Positions 51,719 to 61,329 of a stretch of 64,000 bases of DNA are shown piece after piece. The DNA is from an uncultured bacterium (GTDB lineage Bacteria; Bacillota; Clostridia; Oscillospirales; Oscillospiraceae), in NCBI GenBank assembly GCA_949293245.1, contig CASFCS010000007.1, positions 1-64,000 on the forward strand, written 5' to 3'. Under the pieces are notes generated by a model. That model did not search any database, was not told where the DNA came from, and worked only from the letters and a program-made list of their open reading frames with translations. The stretch's first letter is position 1. Each line of letters begins with the position of its first letter. Made by a program: the position numbers and the translations under genes.

Positions 51719-52330
51719 TTACTTGGAATACAACTCAACGATCAGATGCTCGGCCACGTCGAAGTCCACGTCCTCGCGGGTGGGCAGCATAGCCACCTTG
51801 CCCTGCAGGGGAGCGTTCTTCTCCTTCTCCAGCCACTTGGGCATGGCCCGGAAGCCATCCTCCTCCACCAGCTTCTTGAAGCGGGTGGTGGAACGGCTCT
51901 TCTCGCTCACAGCCACCACGTCGCCGGCCTTCACCAGGTAGGAGGGGATGTTCACCCGCTTGCCGTTGACGGTGAAGTGGCCGTGGTTGACCAGCTGGCG
52001 GGCCTCACGGCGGGTGGAGGCGAAGCCCAGACGGAACACCACGTTGTCCAGGCGGCGCTCCAGCAGGACCATCAGCTCCTCGCCGGTGTTGCCGCTCATG
52101 CGGGCGGCCTTCTCATAGTACATACGGAACTGCTTCTCCAGCACGCCGTAGACGAACTTGACCTTCTGCTTCTCGGCCAGCTGGAGGGCATACTCGCTCT
52201 TCTTGCTTCTGCGCTGGGGACCGGGGTTGCGGTTGGACTCCCGCTTGCTGTTGCCGGTGTAGCCCATGACGGCAGGAGAAATGCCCAGAGCGCGGCAGCG
52301 CTTCACAATGGGCTGCATATTCTTAGCCAT
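51719..52330 (-). CDS. rpsD: 30S ribosomal protein S4
   Basis: 203 residues. '[20 protein letters not shown]', '[28 protein letters not shown]' region and the S4 RNA-binding fold '[19 protein letters not shown]'. No N-terminal zinc Cys cluster. In many bacteria S4 also represses this operon. AGGAGG lies upstream of the ATG. Confidence 0.97.
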   Translation of the reverse strand: MAKNMQPIVKRCRALGISPAVMGYTGNSKRESNRNPGPQRRSKKSEYALQLAEKQKVKFVYGVLEKQFRMYYEKAARMSGNTGEELMVLLERRLDNVVFRLGFASTRREARQLVNHGHFTVNGKRVNIPSYLVKAGDVVAVSEKSRSTTRFKKLVEEDGFRAMPKWLEKEKNAPLQGKVAMLPTREDVDFDVAEHLIVELYSK

Positions 52331-52350
52331 TTGTCTTTCCTCCTCTCAGA

Positions 52351-52749
52351 TTACACGCGGCGGCGCTTGGGGGGACGGCAGCCGTTGTGGGGGACGGGAG
52401 TCACGTCCTTGATGAGGGTGACCTCCAGGCCCACGGCCTGCAGGGCGCGGATGGCAGCCTCGCGGCCGGCGCCGGGGCCCTTCACGTAGACCTCAACGGT
52501 CTTGAGCCCGTGCTCCATGGCGGCGGTGGCGGCAGTCTCGGCGGCGGTCTGAGCGGCGAAGGGGGTGGACTTGCGGGAGCCCCGGAAGCCCATCTCGCCG
52601 GAGGACGCCCAGGACAGGGCGTTGCCGTTCATATCGGTCACAGTGACCATGGTGTTGTTGAAGGAGGAGCGGATATGCACCTGGCCCTTCTCCACGTTCT
52701 TACGCTCGCGGCGCTTGCGCACCACTTTCTTCGCAGCAGCTTTAGCCAT
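52351..52749 (-). CDS. rpsK: 30S ribosomal protein S11
   Basis: 132 residues. '[20 protein letters not shown]', '[19 protein letters not shown]', '[16 protein letters not shown]' and '[16 protein letters not shown]' are canonical. The N-terminus is Lys/Arg-rich. Confidence 0.98.
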   Translation of the reverse strand: MAKAAAKKVVRKRRERKNVEKGQVHIRSSFNNTMVTVTDMNGNALSWASSGEMGFRGSRKSTPFAAQTAAETAATAAMEHGLKTVEVYVKGPGAGREAAIRALQAVGLEVTLIKDVTPVPHNGCRPPKRRRV

Positions 52750-52765
52750 TGTTCATATCCCTCCC

Positions 52766-53134
52766 TTACTTCTTCTTGTTGGCCACGGTACGCTTGGGAC
52801 CCTTGCGGGTACGGGCGTTGGTCTTGGAGCGCTGACCCCGCACAGGCAGGCCCTTGCGGTGGCGGGTGCCCCGGTAGCAGCCGATCTCGGTCAGGCGCTT
52901 GATGTCCATGGCCACATCGCGGCGCAGGTCGCCCTCCACAGTGTAGCTGTGGGCGATGACCTCGCGGAGCTTGGCCTCCTCCTCGTCGGTGAGGTTCTTC
53001 ACACGGGTGTCGGGGTTGATCCCGGTCTCCTTGAGGATCTTGGTGGCGCTGGTGCGCCCGATGCCGTAAATATAAGTCAGAGCGATCTCGATTCGCTTCT
53101 CCTTGGGCAGGTCAATGCCGGCAATACGTGCCAT
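52766..53134 (-). CDS. rpsM: 30S ribosomal protein S13
   Basis: 122 residues. '[20 protein letters not shown]', '[11 protein letters not shown]', '[20 protein letters not shown]' and '[20 protein letters not shown]'. Contacts tRNA and the 50S head bridge. AAAGGAGG upstream. Confidence 0.98.
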   Translation of the reverse strand: MARIAGIDLPKEKRIEIALTYIYGIGRTSATKILKETGINPDTRVKNLTDEEEAKLREVIAHSYTVEGDLRRDVAMDIKRLTEIGCYRGTRHRKGLPVRGQRSKTNARTRKGPKRTVANKKK

Positions 53135-53152
53135 ATTACTCTTCCCCCTCCT

Positions 53153-53347
<195 letters not shown>

Positions 53348-53376
53348 TTATGGGCCCCCTGGGGGGCGGGGCGGTC

Positions 53377-53595
53377 TTATTTGGACCGCCAGGTGATGCG
53401 CCCCCGGGTCAGGTCGTAGGGGGACATCTGCACGGTTACCTTATCCCCGGGCAGGATGCGGATGAAGTTCATCCGCAGTTTGCCGGAGATATGGGCCAGA
53501 ATGATGTGTCCGTTGCCAATGTCCACGTTGAACGTGGTATTGGGCAGGGCCTCGGTGACGATGCCCTCCAATTCGATCATATCGTCTTTCGCCAA
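53377..53595 (-). CDS. infA: Translation initiation factor IF-1
   Basis: 72 residues, exactly the family length, when started at a TTG (53595). S1/OB fold: '[20 protein letters not shown]', '[20 protein letters not shown]', '[15 protein letters not shown]'. GGGAGG lies 9 bases before the TTG and overlaps the stop of the KOW gene. A TTG start on an essential initiation factor is notable. Confidence 0.95.
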   Translation of the reverse strand: MAKDDMIELEGIVTEALPNTTFNVDIGNGHIILAHISGKLRMNFIRILPGDKVTVQMSPYDLTRGRITWRSK

Positions 53596-53599
53596 AGCG

Positions 53600-53863
53600 T
53601 CAAACCTCCCAATCGTCCCGGAAGGCGGCCAGCGCCCTCCGCAATTCCCAGTCCCCAACCGGCTGGCCGGCGCGGACCTTTTCGATGGCGGGGTGTCTGC
53701 TCTCCCCCACCACGGCGGCATGACTGCGCCGCTTGCGCTTGGGGGCATTCACCCTTCTTGTTTTCCCGTCGGCCAGGTAGAGGAAGTCCTCCCGCTCCTC
53801 CAGGACGCAGTAGAGCCTCCCCCGGTCATGGCCGGCCAGGGAACGGACAATCTGTGCTTTCAT
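53600..53863 (-). CDS. KOW-domain RNA-binding protein (L14e-like)
   Basis: 87 residues. An N-terminal KOW-type segment '[18 protein letters not shown]' is followed by a strongly basic stretch '[12 protein letters not shown]'. Firmicutes often carry such a gene between map and infA; the role is not settled but ribosome or RNA binding is likely. The ATG at 53863 overlaps the map stop (TGATG); GGAG is 7 bases upstream. Confidence 0.85.
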   Translation of the reverse strand: MKAQIVRSLAGHDRGRLYCVLEEREDFLYLADGKTRRVNAPKRKRRSHAAVVGESRHPAIEKVRAGQPVGDWELRRALAAFRDDWEV

Positions 53864-54624
53864 CACAGATCTCCGGCGACGGTGAGGATCTCAGGGTCGC
53901 CGTCGGTAATCAGGATGCTGTTTTCATAGTGGGCGGCCAGGGAGCCGTCGGCGGTGACGGTGGTCCACTTGTCCTTCAGGACCCGGACCTGCCAGCCGCC
54001 GGCGCACACCATGGGTTCCACCGCCAGGGTCATGCCCGGCTGCAGCCGCACGCCGTGACCGGCGGGGCCGTAGTTGGGCACTTCCGGAGGCTCATGGAGC
54101 CTGGCGCCCACCCCGTGGCCCACGAAATCGCGGACCACGGAGTAGCCGTTGGCCTCCACATACTGCTGCACCGCGTGGGAGATGTCGGAGATGCGGTTGC
54201 CCGGCCGCGCCATGGCAATGCCCTTCCAGAAGCTCTCCTCGGTGACTTTGATCAGGCGCATGGCCTCGTCGCTCACCTTGCCGCAGGGGAAGGTGGCGGC
54301 GCAGTCGCCGTGGAACCCGTCGATGCAGGCTCCCACATCGATGCTGACGATATCGCCCTCCCGCAGCACCCGGTGGTCCGGGATGCCGTGGATGACGACC
54401 TCATTGACCGAAATACAGGCTGAGGCGGGGAAGCCGCCGTAGCCAAGGAAAGAGGGTACCGCGCCCTGGCTCTTGATGAACTTACGGACTGCGGAATCTA
54501 TTTCCAGGGTTGTAGCGCCGGGGACTACCAGTTCTCCCGCCAGACGGCGGGCCGCCGCGGTGATCCGGCCGGCGCGGCGCATTGCTTCAATCTCCCGGGG
54601 AGATTTGAGGGAAATCATGTCCAC
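53863..54624 (-). CDS. map: Type I methionine aminopeptidase
   Basis: 253 residues. Metal-binding residues are seen in 'VSIDVGACIDGFHGDCAATF' (two Asp), 'FVGHGVGARLHEPPEVPNYG' (His), 'AVEPMV' (Glu) and 'AAHYENSILI' (Glu). Removes the initiator Met from new proteins. A GTG at 54624 is chosen (GGAG 11 bases upstream); an ATG two codons on is possible. Confidence 0.96.
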   Translation of the reverse strand: MDMISLKSPREIEAMRRAGRITAAARRLAGELVVPGATTLEIDSAVRKFIKSQGAVPSFLGYGGFPASACISVNEVVIHGIPDHRVLREGDIVSIDVGACIDGFHGDCAATFPCGKVSDEAMRLIKVTEESFWKGIAMARPGNRISDISHAVQQYVEANGYSVVRDFVGHGVGARLHEPPEVPNYGPAGHGVRLQPGMTLAVEPMVCAGGWQVRVLKDKWTTVTADGSLAAHYENSILITDGDPEILTVAGDL

Positions 54625-54630
54625 TGTGGC

Positions 54631-55263
54631 TCACACTCCGAGGGCGCTGAGCACCACCGCGGTAGTGGCCTCAATGGTGGGCTGGTTCTCCACCGGTCTG
54701 AGGACCCCCCGGGCCTCGTAAAAGGCCTTCAGGGGCTCGGTCTCCCGGTGGTACACCTCCAGGCGGTGCTCCACCGTCCGGGGCTTGTCGTCCTCCCGCA
54801 GCACCAGCTGGGCGCCGCACTGGTCGCACACGCCCTCCGTCTTGGGAGGGGCGGACACCACGTGATAGGTGGCGCCGCAGTGGGTGCAGCAGCGGCGTCC
54901 GCCCATGCGGCGGACGATCTCCTCGTCGGAGATCTCGATGGACAGCACCGCGTCAAAGGTGACGCCGTGGTGCTCCATGGCCTCGGCCTGGGCAATGGTG
55001 CGGGGCACCCCGTCCAGGATAAAGCCCTTCTGGCAGTCGGGGCGGGCAAGCCGCTCCTCCACGATGCCGATGATGACCTCATCGGGCACCAGCTTGCCGG
55101 CGTCCATGAACTCCTTGGCCTTCAGCCCCACGGGAGTGCCCTCCCGCACAGCAGAGCGGAGGATGTTGCCGGTGGAGATGGTGGGAATCCCCAGCTTCTG
55201 GCTGAGGATGGCCGCCTGGGTCCCTTTGCCGGCGCCGGGGGCGCCCAGCATGATGATCTTCAT
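54631..55263 (-). CDS. adk: Adenylate kinase, zinc-LID type
   Basis: 210 residues. P-loop 'LGAPGAGKGTQAAIL', 'ISTGNILRSAVREGT', 'GFILDGVPRTIAQAEA', and a LID with four Cys (CTHCG, then CDQCG) that bind zinc, typical of Gram-positive long-form enzymes. 'EHRLEVYHRETEPL' is in place. The ATG at 55263 is 8 bases from GGAG. Confidence 0.97.
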   Translation of the reverse strand: MKIIMLGAPGAGKGTQAAILSQKLGIPTISTGNILRSAVREGTPVGLKAKEFMDAGKLVPDEVIIGIVEERLARPDCQKGFILDGVPRTIAQAEAMEHHGVTFDAVLSIEISDEEIVRRMGGRRCCTHCGATYHVVSAPPKTEGVCDQCGAQLVLREDDKPRTVEHRLEVYHRETEPLKAFYEARGVLRPVENQPTIEATTAVVLSALGV

Positions 55264-55275
55264 CTCGACCACTCC

Positions 55276-56613
55276 TTACTCCAAAAAGCCCTTGTAGTGG
55301 CGCATCATGAGCTGGGCCTCCAGAGTCTTCACGGTCTCCAGCGCCACGCCAACCACGATGATCACAGAGGTACCGCCGATGGCCAGGCTGCTGCCCACGC
55401 TGCTGCCGGCGGCACTGACGATGTTGCCGGTGATGGCGGGCAGGAGAGCCACGATGGCCAGGTAGATGGCCCCGAAGAGGGTGATCTTGGAAATGACCTT
55501 CCGCAGGAACTCAGCGGTGGGCTTGCCGGGACGGAAGCCGGGGATGAAACCGCCGTTCTTCTTCAGGTTGTTGGAGATCTCCACGGGGTCGAACTGGATG
55601 GTAGAGTAGAAATAGCTGAACGCCAGGATCAGCAGGAAGTAGACCACGGAGTACACCAGGCCGTTGGAGTCAAAGATCTCCAGGAAGGTGTACCAGCCGG
55701 AGCCCTCCGTCCGGGCACTGGGCACGAACATGCCGATGGTGGCGGGCAGAGAGGCGATGGCCTGGGCGAAGATGATGGGCATGACGCCGGACATATTCAC
55801 CTTCACGGGGATGTGGCTGGACTGGCCGCCGTACATCTTGCGGCCCACCACACGCTTGGCGTACTGCACGGGGATGCGGCGCTCGGCGTTGGTGATGAAC
55901 ACGATGAATACCACCAGCAGCAGCATCCCGATGAGGAACAGGGGGATGAAGGCGGGGTGGAGCACCGTGTAGGTCTCAGCATCCCGGCCCGCAGCCCAGT
56001 TGCTCACGCCGGTGTACATGACGTTGAGCAGGGTGGGCACACGGGAGATGATGCCGGCGAACAGGATGATGGAAATGCCGTTGCCCACGCCGAACTCGGT
56101 GATCTGCTCACCCAGCCACATGACGAAGGCGGAGCCGGCCACGAAGGCCAGGATGATGACGATGGCGGACCAGATGTCCGTCCGGGTCAGCACACCGGAG
56201 GTGGTGCGCAGCATGGTGTAGTAGCCGAAGCCCTGAAGCAGGGCAATGGCCACGGTGACGTAGCGGGTGATGGCGGCAATCTTCTTCTTGCCCTCCTCGC
56301 CGCCCTCCTTCTGGAGACGCTCCAGAGCGGGGATGGCGATGGTCAGCAGCTGCACAATGATGGAGCTGTTGATATAGGGCTGGATGCCCAGGGCAAAAAC
56401 GGTGGCATAGGCAAAGGCGTCACCGCTCATGACGTTGAGCAGGCCGAAGATGGTGGCCGACTGGCCCTGCATATAGGCCGCCAGGGTCTCGGTCTCCACC
56501 CCGGGCACCGGGATGGCGGCGCCCAGGCGGAAAATCAGCAGCGCGAAGAGGGTGAACAGAAGCTTGTTGCGCAGCTCAGCCACCTTCCAGGCATTGCGGA
56601 TGGTCTGAATCAT
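55276..56613 (-). CDS. secY: Preprotein translocase subunit SecY
   Basis: 445 residues, ten helices. 'RNKLLFTLFALLIFRLGAAI', 'ALGIQPYINSSIIVQLL' (plug/lateral-gate region), 'GNGISIILFAGIISRVP' and 'NLKKNGGFIPGFRPGKPTAE' are diagnostic. Forms the channel used with SecG of this window. GAGGTGA precedes the ATG. Its place between rplO and adk is standard. Confidence 0.98.
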   Translation of the reverse strand: MIQTIRNAWKVAELRNKLLFTLFALLIFRLGAAIPVPGVETETLAAYMQGQSATIFGLLNVMSGDAFAYATVFALGIQPYINSSIIVQLLTIAIPALERLQKEGGEEGKKKIAAITRYVTVAIALLQGFGYYTMLRTTSGVLTRTDIWSAIVIILAFVAGSAFVMWLGEQITEFGVGNGISIILFAGIISRVPTLLNVMYTGVSNWAAGRDAETYTVLHPAFIPLFLIGMLLLVVFIVFITNAERRIPVQYAKRVVGRKMYGGQSSHIPVKVNMSGVMPIIFAQAIASLPATIGMFVPSARTEGSGWYTFLEIFDSNGLVYSVVYFLLILAFSYFYSTIQFDPVEISNNLKKNGGFIPGFRPGKPTAEFLRKVISKITLFGAIYLAIVALLPAITGNIVSAAGSSVGSSLAIGGTSVIIVVGVALETVKTLEAQLMMRHYKGFLE

Positions 56614-56614
56614 C

Positions 56615-57055
56615 TCAGATCACCTCAGCCTTCCCGCCCGCCTTTTCGATCTTCTCTTTGGCGCTGGCGGAGAAAGCGGAAGCGCGGACGGTGAGCTTCT
56701 TGGTGAGCTCCCCGTTGCCCAGGACCTTCACCCCGTACTCGCACTTGGAGAGAATGCCCTTCTCCAGCAGGTCGCAGACGTTGACCGTGGCGCCGTCCTC
56801 GAACTTGTTCAGGGCGGCCACGTTGATGGCCTCCAGGCGCTGGGCGAAGATGTTGTTGAAGCCCCGCTTGGGCAGGCGGCGGGTCAGAGGCATCTGGCCG
56901 CCCTCGAAGCCCACGCGGACACCGCCGCCGGAGCGGGCCTTCTGGCCCTTGTGGCCCTTGCCGGCGGTCTTGCCGTTGCCGCTGGCATGGCCGCGGCCCT
57001 TGCGCTTGCACTCCTTCACGGAGCCGGCCACAGGGGAAAGATCATGCAGATTCAT
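56615..57055 (-). CDS. rplO: 50S ribosomal protein L15
   Basis: 146 residues. Glycine/basic N-terminal arm '[20 protein letters not shown]' and '[20 protein letters not shown]', then '[15 protein letters not shown]'. GGAGGTG lies upstream of the ATG at 57055. Confidence 0.97.
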   Translation of the reverse strand: MNLHDLSPVAGSVKECKRKGRGHASGNGKTAGKGHKGQKARSGGGVRVGFEGGQMPLTRRLPKRGFNNIFAQRLEAINVAALNKFEDGATVNVCDLLEKGILSKCEYGVKVLGNGELTKKLTVRASAFSASAKEKIEKAGGKAEVI

Positions 57056-57068
57056 GCTGGGCACCTCC

Positions 57069-57254
57069 TTAAGCCTGCTCGGTTACTTCCAGGAGGTAAC
57101 CGATGTGGGCGATCTTGCCGCGGGTGGCGGCATTGTCGGGCTGGACGGTCACATCGCCGATGGTGCGCAGGCCCAGAGCCTCGGCAGTGGCCTTGTGCTT
57201 GGCGATGCGTCCGTTCAGGCTCTTGACGAGCTTGATCTCGATAGTCTTAGCCAT
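57069..57254 (-). CDS. rpmD: 50S ribosomal protein L30
   Basis: 61 residues: '[20 protein letters not shown]', '[20 protein letters not shown]', '[12 protein letters not shown]'. AAGGAGG upstream; standard position between rpsE and rplO. Confidence 0.96.
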   Translation of the reverse strand: MAKTIEIKLVKSLNGRIAKHKATAEALGLRTIGDVTVQPDNAATRGKIAHIGYLLEVTEQA

Positions 57255-57265
57255 GGTGCGCCTCC

Positions 57266-57766
57266 TTAACCTACGATGTCGCTGACGCTCTTGCCCCGGA
57301 TGCGGGCCACCTGCTCAGGGCTGCGGAGGGACTTGAGGCCCTCCATAGTGGCGGCCACCACGTTCTGGGGGTTGTTGGAGCGCAGGCACTTGGCGCGGAT
57401 GTTCTTGATGCCCGCGGCCTCCATCAGGGCGCGGACGGGGCCGCCGGCGATGATACCGGTACCGACGGAGGCGGGCTTCAGAAGCACGCGGCCGGCGCCG
57501 AACTCACCGATGACCTCATGGGGAATGGTGGTGCCGGACAGGGTGACGGTGACCATGTTCTTCTTGGCATCCTCGATGCCCTTGCGGATGGCCTCGGGCA
57601 CCTCGGCGGCCTTGCCCAGGCCGTAGCCAACCTTGCCCTTCTCGTCGCCCACAACCACCAGAGCGGAGAACTTGGACACACGGCCGCCCTTGACGGTCTT
57701 GGAGACTCGGTTCAGGGAGACGACCTTCTCCACGTACTCGCTGGGTTCTCTCTCAAATCTAGCCAT
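57266..57766 (-). CDS. rpsE: 30S ribosomal protein S5
   Basis: 166 residues. '[20 protein letters not shown]', '[24 protein letters not shown]' region (double-stranded RNA-binding fold), '[20 protein letters not shown]', '[16 protein letters not shown]'. Confidence 0.98.
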   Translation of the reverse strand: MARFEREPSEYVEKVVSLNRVSKTVKGGRVSKFSALVVVGDEKGKVGYGLGKAAEVPEAIRKGIEDAKKNMVTVTLSGTTIPHEVIGEFGAGRVLLKPASVGTGIIAGGPVRALMEAAGIKNIRAKCLRSNNPQNVVAATMEGLKSLRSPEQVARIRGKSVSDIVG

Positions 57767-57784
57767 TTTCCTTTTTCTCCTCCC

Positions 57785-58144
57785 TTAGAACTGCAGGCCG
57801 CCCTCGCGGGCGCCCTCGGCCAGGGCCTTCACGCGCCCGTGGTAGAGATAGCCGCCGCGGTCGAACACTACGGTCTCGATGCCTTTGGCCTTGGCGCGCT
57901 CAGCAATGGCCTCGCCCACCTTCTTGGCGGCCTCGCAGTTGCTGCCGGGGCCCTCGAAGCCCTTCTCCAGGGAAGAAGCGGAAACCAGGGTCACGCCCTT
58001 GGTGTCGTCGATGATCTGGGCGTAGATGTTGGTCTCGCTGCGGAACACGTTCAGGCGGGGTCTCTCGGGAGTGCCGGAGACCTTGCTGCGCACGCGCTTG
58101 TGACGGTGCAGGCGCTGGGCCTTGGTATTGGGTCTTTTAATCAT
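57785..58144 (-). CDS. rplR: 50S ribosomal protein L18
   Basis: 119 residues. '[20 protein letters not shown]', '[20 protein letters not shown]', '[26 protein letters not shown]' region. Binds 5S rRNA. TTAGGAGG upstream. Confidence 0.97.
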   Translation of the reverse strand: MIKRPNTKAQRLHRHKRVRSKVSGTPERPRLNVFRSETNIYAQIIDDTKGVTLVSASSLEKGFEGPGSNCEAAKKVGEAIAERAKAKGIETVVFDRGGYLYHGRVKALAEGAREGGLQF

Positions 58145-58161
58145 AACGGCACACCTCCTAA

Positions 58162-58707
58162 TTATTTCTTAGCGCCGGTCTTACCAACCTTGCGGCGGAT
58201 GACCTCGTCGGCATACTTGATGCCCTTGCCCTTATAGGGCTCGGGAGGCCGCTTCTCGCGGACCTCGGCGGCAAACTGGCCCACCAGCTGCTTGTCGGCG
58301 CCAGAGATGACGATCTTATTGGGGTTGGGCACCTCGATGGTGATGCCCTCAGGCTGCTCCATAAACACCTGGTGAGAATACCCGATGTTCATGACCAGCT
58401 TCTTGCCCTCCATGGCCACGCGGTAACCCACGCCGTTGACCTCCAGCTCCTTCTTGAAGCCCTCGGTCACGCCCACCACCATGTTGTGCACCAGGGTGCG
58501 GGTCAGGCCGTGGAGGGAGCGGTTCTCCTTCAGGTCGTTGGGGCGGGTGACCAGGATCTGGCTGCCCTCAACGGCGATGGTCATGTTGGGGTGGAACTTC
58601 TGGGTCAGGGTGCCCTTGGGGCCCTTGACGGTGACGACGTTGCCGTCCTCGATCTTCACGTCCACACCGGCGGGGAGATCGATCGGCAGTCTTCCGATTC
58701 TCGACAT
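58162..58707 (-). CDS. rplF: 50S ribosomal protein L6
   Basis: 181 residues, two tandem domains. '[20 protein letters not shown]', '[12 protein letters not shown]', '[14 protein letters not shown]' and '[21 protein letters not shown]' are diagnostic. AAGGAGGAG precedes the ATG at 58707. Confidence 0.98.
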   Translation of the reverse strand: MSRIGRLPIDLPAGVDVKIEDGNVVTVKGPKGTLTQKFHPNMTIAVEGSQILVTRPNDLKENRSLHGLTRTLVHNMVVGVTEGFKKELEVNGVGYRVAMEGKKLVMNIGYSHQVFMEQPEGITIEVPNPNKIVISGADKQLVGQFAAEVREKRPPEPYKGKGIKYADEVIRRKVGKTGAKK

Positions 58708-58720
58708 ATCTCTCTCCTCC

Positions 58721-59122
58721 TTACCAAACGAACGCCAGGACCTCGCCGCCCACATGAGCGGCGCGGGCGGACTTGTCAGTCATAACGCCCTTGGACGTGG
58801 ACACGATGGCGATGCCCAGGCCGCGGAGCACGTAGGGCAGCTCCTCAGCGCCGGCATACACCCGCAGACCGGGCTTGGATACCCGGCGCAGGCCGGTGAT
58901 GACCTTCTCCTTGCCGGGCTGGACGTACTTCAGGGTGATGCGGATGACCCCCTGGGTCCCGTCGTTGATGATCTGGAAGTTCTTGATATAGCCCTCGTCC
59001 AGAAGAATCTGGGCGATGGACTTCTTCATGTTGGAAGCAGGAACGTCCACGGTGTCATGCTTGGCATTGTTCGCGTTGCGGATGCGGGTGAGCATATCCG
59101 CAATGGGATCTGTGATTTGCAT
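58721..59122 (-). CDS. rpsH: 30S ribosomal protein S8
   Basis: 133 residues. '[20 protein letters not shown]', '[20 protein letters not shown]', and C-terminal '[28 protein letters not shown]'-region blocks. Separated from the upstream rpsZ by an unusual 260-base palindromic spacer. AGGAGG upstream. Confidence 0.98.
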   Translation of the reverse strand: MQITDPIADMLTRIRNANNAKHDTVDVPASNMKKSIAQILLDEGYIKNFQIINDGTQGVIRITLKYVQPGKEKVITGLRRVSKPGLRVYAGAEELPYVLRGLGIAIVSTSKGVMTDKSARAAHVGGEVLAFVW

Positions 59123-59382
59123 GAGATTTACCTCCTATTAAGATTACGGACCGTCCGGGCCCGTACAGGCGGAAAGGTATCGGGGCTTAGGCACCGTCCC
59201 CGACCTTTTGTCCGTCTTGCGGGGGACCGCCCCCGCGGGGCAGGTGAGGGCGCGCCCTCACGGTATATGGGGGAAGAGGGCATGCCCTCTTCCGCTCCGC
59301 AGGGAAAATTCCCGCAGGCTCAGAACGGCGGCGAAGCTGCATCCATGTGCGGCCGGCCGCCGTTCCGCGGCATACGGGGATT
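59123..59382. repeat. Palindrome-rich 260-base spacer between rpsZ and rpsH
   Basis: No gene is seen. Neighbouring genes here are typically only 12–22 bases apart. It contains: 59174–59209 (bulged stem around TCGGGG/CCCCGA), 59219–59236 (GCGGGGG/CCCCCGC), 59245–59260 (perfect 16-bp palindrome around GGCGCGCC), 59272–59293 (perfect 22-bp palindrome around GGGCATGCCC), 59302–59313, and 59323–59365 (GAACGGCGGC/GCCGCCGTTC). It could be an inserted repeat element or an RNA regulatory block. Confidence 0.75.
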
Positions 59383-59567
59383 TTACCAGGAAGCCTTCTT
59401 GACGCCGGGGATCTGGCCCTTGTAAGCCAGCTCGCGGAAGCAGATACGGCAGATGCCGTAGTCCCGCAGGTAGGCGTGGGGACGGCCGCAGATCTTGCAG
59501 CGGTTTAGCGGCGGGAGGAGAACTTGGGCTCCCGCTGCTGCTTGAGAATCATAGATTTCTTGGCCAT
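59383..59567 (-). pseudogene. rpsZ: 30S ribosomal protein S14 (zinc type), broken by a one-base deletion
   Basis: From ATG 59567 the frame reads [20 protein letters not shown] and then hits TAA at codon 21. In the next frame the rest of S14 is intact: [20 protein letters not shown], then [20 protein letters not shown] and TAA at 59383. The region is 185 bases, one short of the 186 needed for the usual 61-residue protein. A missing base near 59505–59506 (TAC-AAC read as TAA-AC) explains it. The four zinc Cys are all in the second part. AAGGAGG precedes the ATG. S14 is normally essential, so this is a sequencing error, a pseudogene backed up by another S14, or a recoded gene. Confidence 0.9.
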
Positions 59568-59580
59568 TTCAATGTCCTCC

Positions 59581-60123
59581 TTAGCTGCGGACGAAGGGGG
59601 CGCCCAGGGCTGCCAGCAGCTCCTTGGCCTCCTCATCGGTCTGGGCGGTGGTGCAGATGACAATGTCCATACCGCGGATCTTGTCGATCTTGTCGTACTC
59701 GATCTCGGGGAAGATCAGCTGCTCCTTCACACCCATGGCGTAGTTGCCCCGGCCGTCAAAGGAGTTGGCGGAGATGCCGCGGAAGTCGCGGACACGGGGG
59801 AGAGCCACATTGAACAGGCGGTCCAGGAACTCCCACATCTTGTCCTGGCGCAGGGTGACCTTGGCGCCGATGGGCATGCCCTCACGGAGCTTGAAGTTGG
59901 CCACGGACTTTCTGGCCTTGGTGATGATGGGCTTCTGGCCGGTGATGGCGGTCAGGTCGTTGACCACGGCCTCCAGCACCTTGGAGTTGTCCCGGGCCTC
60001 GCCGCAGCCCACGTTGACCACGATCTTCTCCAGGCGGGGGATCTGCATGGTGCTCTTGTACCCAAACTTGGCCATGAGAGCGGGAGCAACTTCCTGCTGA
60101 TATTTGGTCTTCAGATTCGGCAT
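59581..60123 (-). CDS. rplE: 50S ribosomal protein L5
   Basis: 180 residues. '[20 protein letters not shown]', '[23 protein letters not shown]' region, '[21 protein letters not shown]', '[20 protein letters not shown]'. Binds 5S rRNA. AGAGGAG upstream. Confidence 0.98.
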   Translation of the reverse strand: MPNLKTKYQQEVAPALMAKFGYKSTMQIPRLEKIVVNVGCGEARDNSKVLEAVVNDLTAITGQKPIITKARKSVANFKLREGMPIGAKVTLRQDKMWEFLDRLFNVALPRVRDFRGISANSFDGRGNYAMGVKEQLIFPEIEYDKIDKIRGMDIVICTTAQTDEEAKELLAALGAPFVRS

Positions 60124-60143
60124 GATTCTTTCGCTCCTCTCTC

Positions 60144-60449
60144 TCAGATTTCAGCGCCGCACTTCTTGCAGACGCGGACCTTCTTGCCGTCCACCAGCTT
60201 GCTGGCGGGGCGGGTGGGCTTGTCGCACTTGGGGCACACCCGCATCACCTTGCAGGCGTACAGGGGGGCCTCCTTCTGGAGGATGCCGCCCTCCTCGCCC
60301 TGACGGCGGGGCTTCTGGTGGCGGGAGACCAGGTTGATCTTCTCCACGATGACCTTGCCGGACTCGGGCATGACCTTGAGGACCTTGCCGCGCTTGCCCT
60401 TGTCCTTGCCGGAGAGGACCACCACGGTGTCGTTCTTCTTGATGCTCAT
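60144..60449 (-). CDS. rplX: 50S ribosomal protein L24
   Basis: 101 residues. KOW motif '[20 protein letters not shown]', '[20 protein letters not shown]', and a Cys-containing tail '[11 protein letters not shown]…CKKCG' as in Gram-positive L24. The start at 60449 (MSIKKND) matches the family; an ATG at 60458 three codons earlier is also possible, the GAGG site being nearer to it. Confidence 0.96.
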   Translation of the reverse strand: MSIKKNDTVVVLSGKDKGKRGKVLKVMPESGKVIVEKINLVSRHQKPRRQGEEGGILQKEAPLYACKVMRVCPKCDKPTRPASKLVDGKKVRVCKKCGAEI

Positions 60450-60473
60450 AGTTTTCATAACCTCGCTACCCCC

Positions 60474-60842
60474 TTACAGCACTTCGGGAGCCAGGGACAG
60501 GATCTTCATATAGTCCTTGTCACGCAGCTCGCGGGCCACAGGGCCAAAGATACGGGTGCCCTTGGGGTTCTTGTCGTCCTTGATGAGGACGGCGGCGTTC
60601 TCGTCGAAGCGGAGGTAGCTGCCGTCAGCGCGGCGCACGCCCCGGGTGGAGCGGACGATGACGGCCTTGACCACCTCGCCCTTCTTCACCTGGCCGCCGG
60701 GAGCGGCCTTGCGCACGGAGGCCACCACCACGTCGCCGATGTTGCCGTACTTGCGGTGGGAACCGCCCAGGACCCGGATGGTCTTGATCTCTTTGGCACC
60801 GGTATTATCGGCGACCTTCAGATAAGTCTCTTCCTGAATCAT
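60474..60842 (-). CDS. rplN: 50S ribosomal protein L14
   Basis: 122 residues. '[20 protein letters not shown]', '[21 protein letters not shown]', '[20 protein letters not shown]', '[23 protein letters not shown]' region. AAGGAGGTG upstream. Confidence 0.98.
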   Translation of the reverse strand: MIQEETYLKVADNTGAKEIKTIRVLGGSHRKYGNIGDVVVASVRKAAPGGQVKKGEVVKAVIVRSTRGVRRADGSYLRFDENAAVLIKDDKNPKGTRIFGPVARELRDKDYMKILSLAPEVL

Positions 60843-60854
60843 ATCGGCACCTCC

Positions 60855-61118
60855 TTATTTCGCTTTCTCGAGGATCTCCACCACGCGCCAACGCTTATCC
60901 TTGGAAAGGGGGCGAGTCTCCATCACGCGGACACGGTCGCCAACGCCGCACTGGTTGAGCTCATCGTGAGCCTTCAGCTTGTAGGTTCTCTTTACGATCT
61001 TCTTGTACAGAGGGTGGGCCACGCGGTCGGCGATGGCGACCACAACGGTCTTATCCATCTTGTCCGAGACCACCAGGCCGACTCTGGTCTTGCGAGAAGA
61101 GGTTCTCACTTCACTCAT
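60855..61118 (-). CDS. rpsQ: 30S ribosomal protein S17
   Basis: 87 residues, OB fold. '[20 protein letters not shown]', '[19 protein letters not shown]', '[20 protein letters not shown]'. AAGGAGG upstream. Confidence 0.97.
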   Translation of the reverse strand: MSEVRTSSRKTRVGLVVSDKMDKTVVVAIADRVAHPLYKKIVKRTYKLKAHDELNQCGVGDRVRVMETRPLSKDKRWRVVEILEKAK

Positions 61119-61131
61119 GATCTATTCCTCC

Positions 61132-61329
61132 TTATCGGCCCTGCTGCTCGCGCAGGATGGTCTTCACGCGGGCAATGTCCTTCTTGACCTCCGCGATGCG
61201 GATGGGGTTGTCGAGCTGGTTGGTGGCGTGCTGAAGACGGAGATTGAAGAGATCCTTCTTCAGGTCCACCAGCTTGCTCTCCAGCTCGGCGGCGCTCATA
61301 TTGCGGATTTCGTTAGCCTTCATCTTCAT
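61132..61329 (-). CDS. rpmC: 50S ribosomal protein L29
   Basis: 65 residues, two helices. '[20 protein letters not shown]', '[20 protein letters not shown]', '[18 protein letters not shown]'. The ATG overlaps the rplP stop by 4 bases. Confidence 0.97.
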   Translation of the reverse strand: MKMKANEIRNMSAAELESKLVDLKKDLFNLRLQHATNQLDNPIRIAEVKKDIARVKTILREQQGR

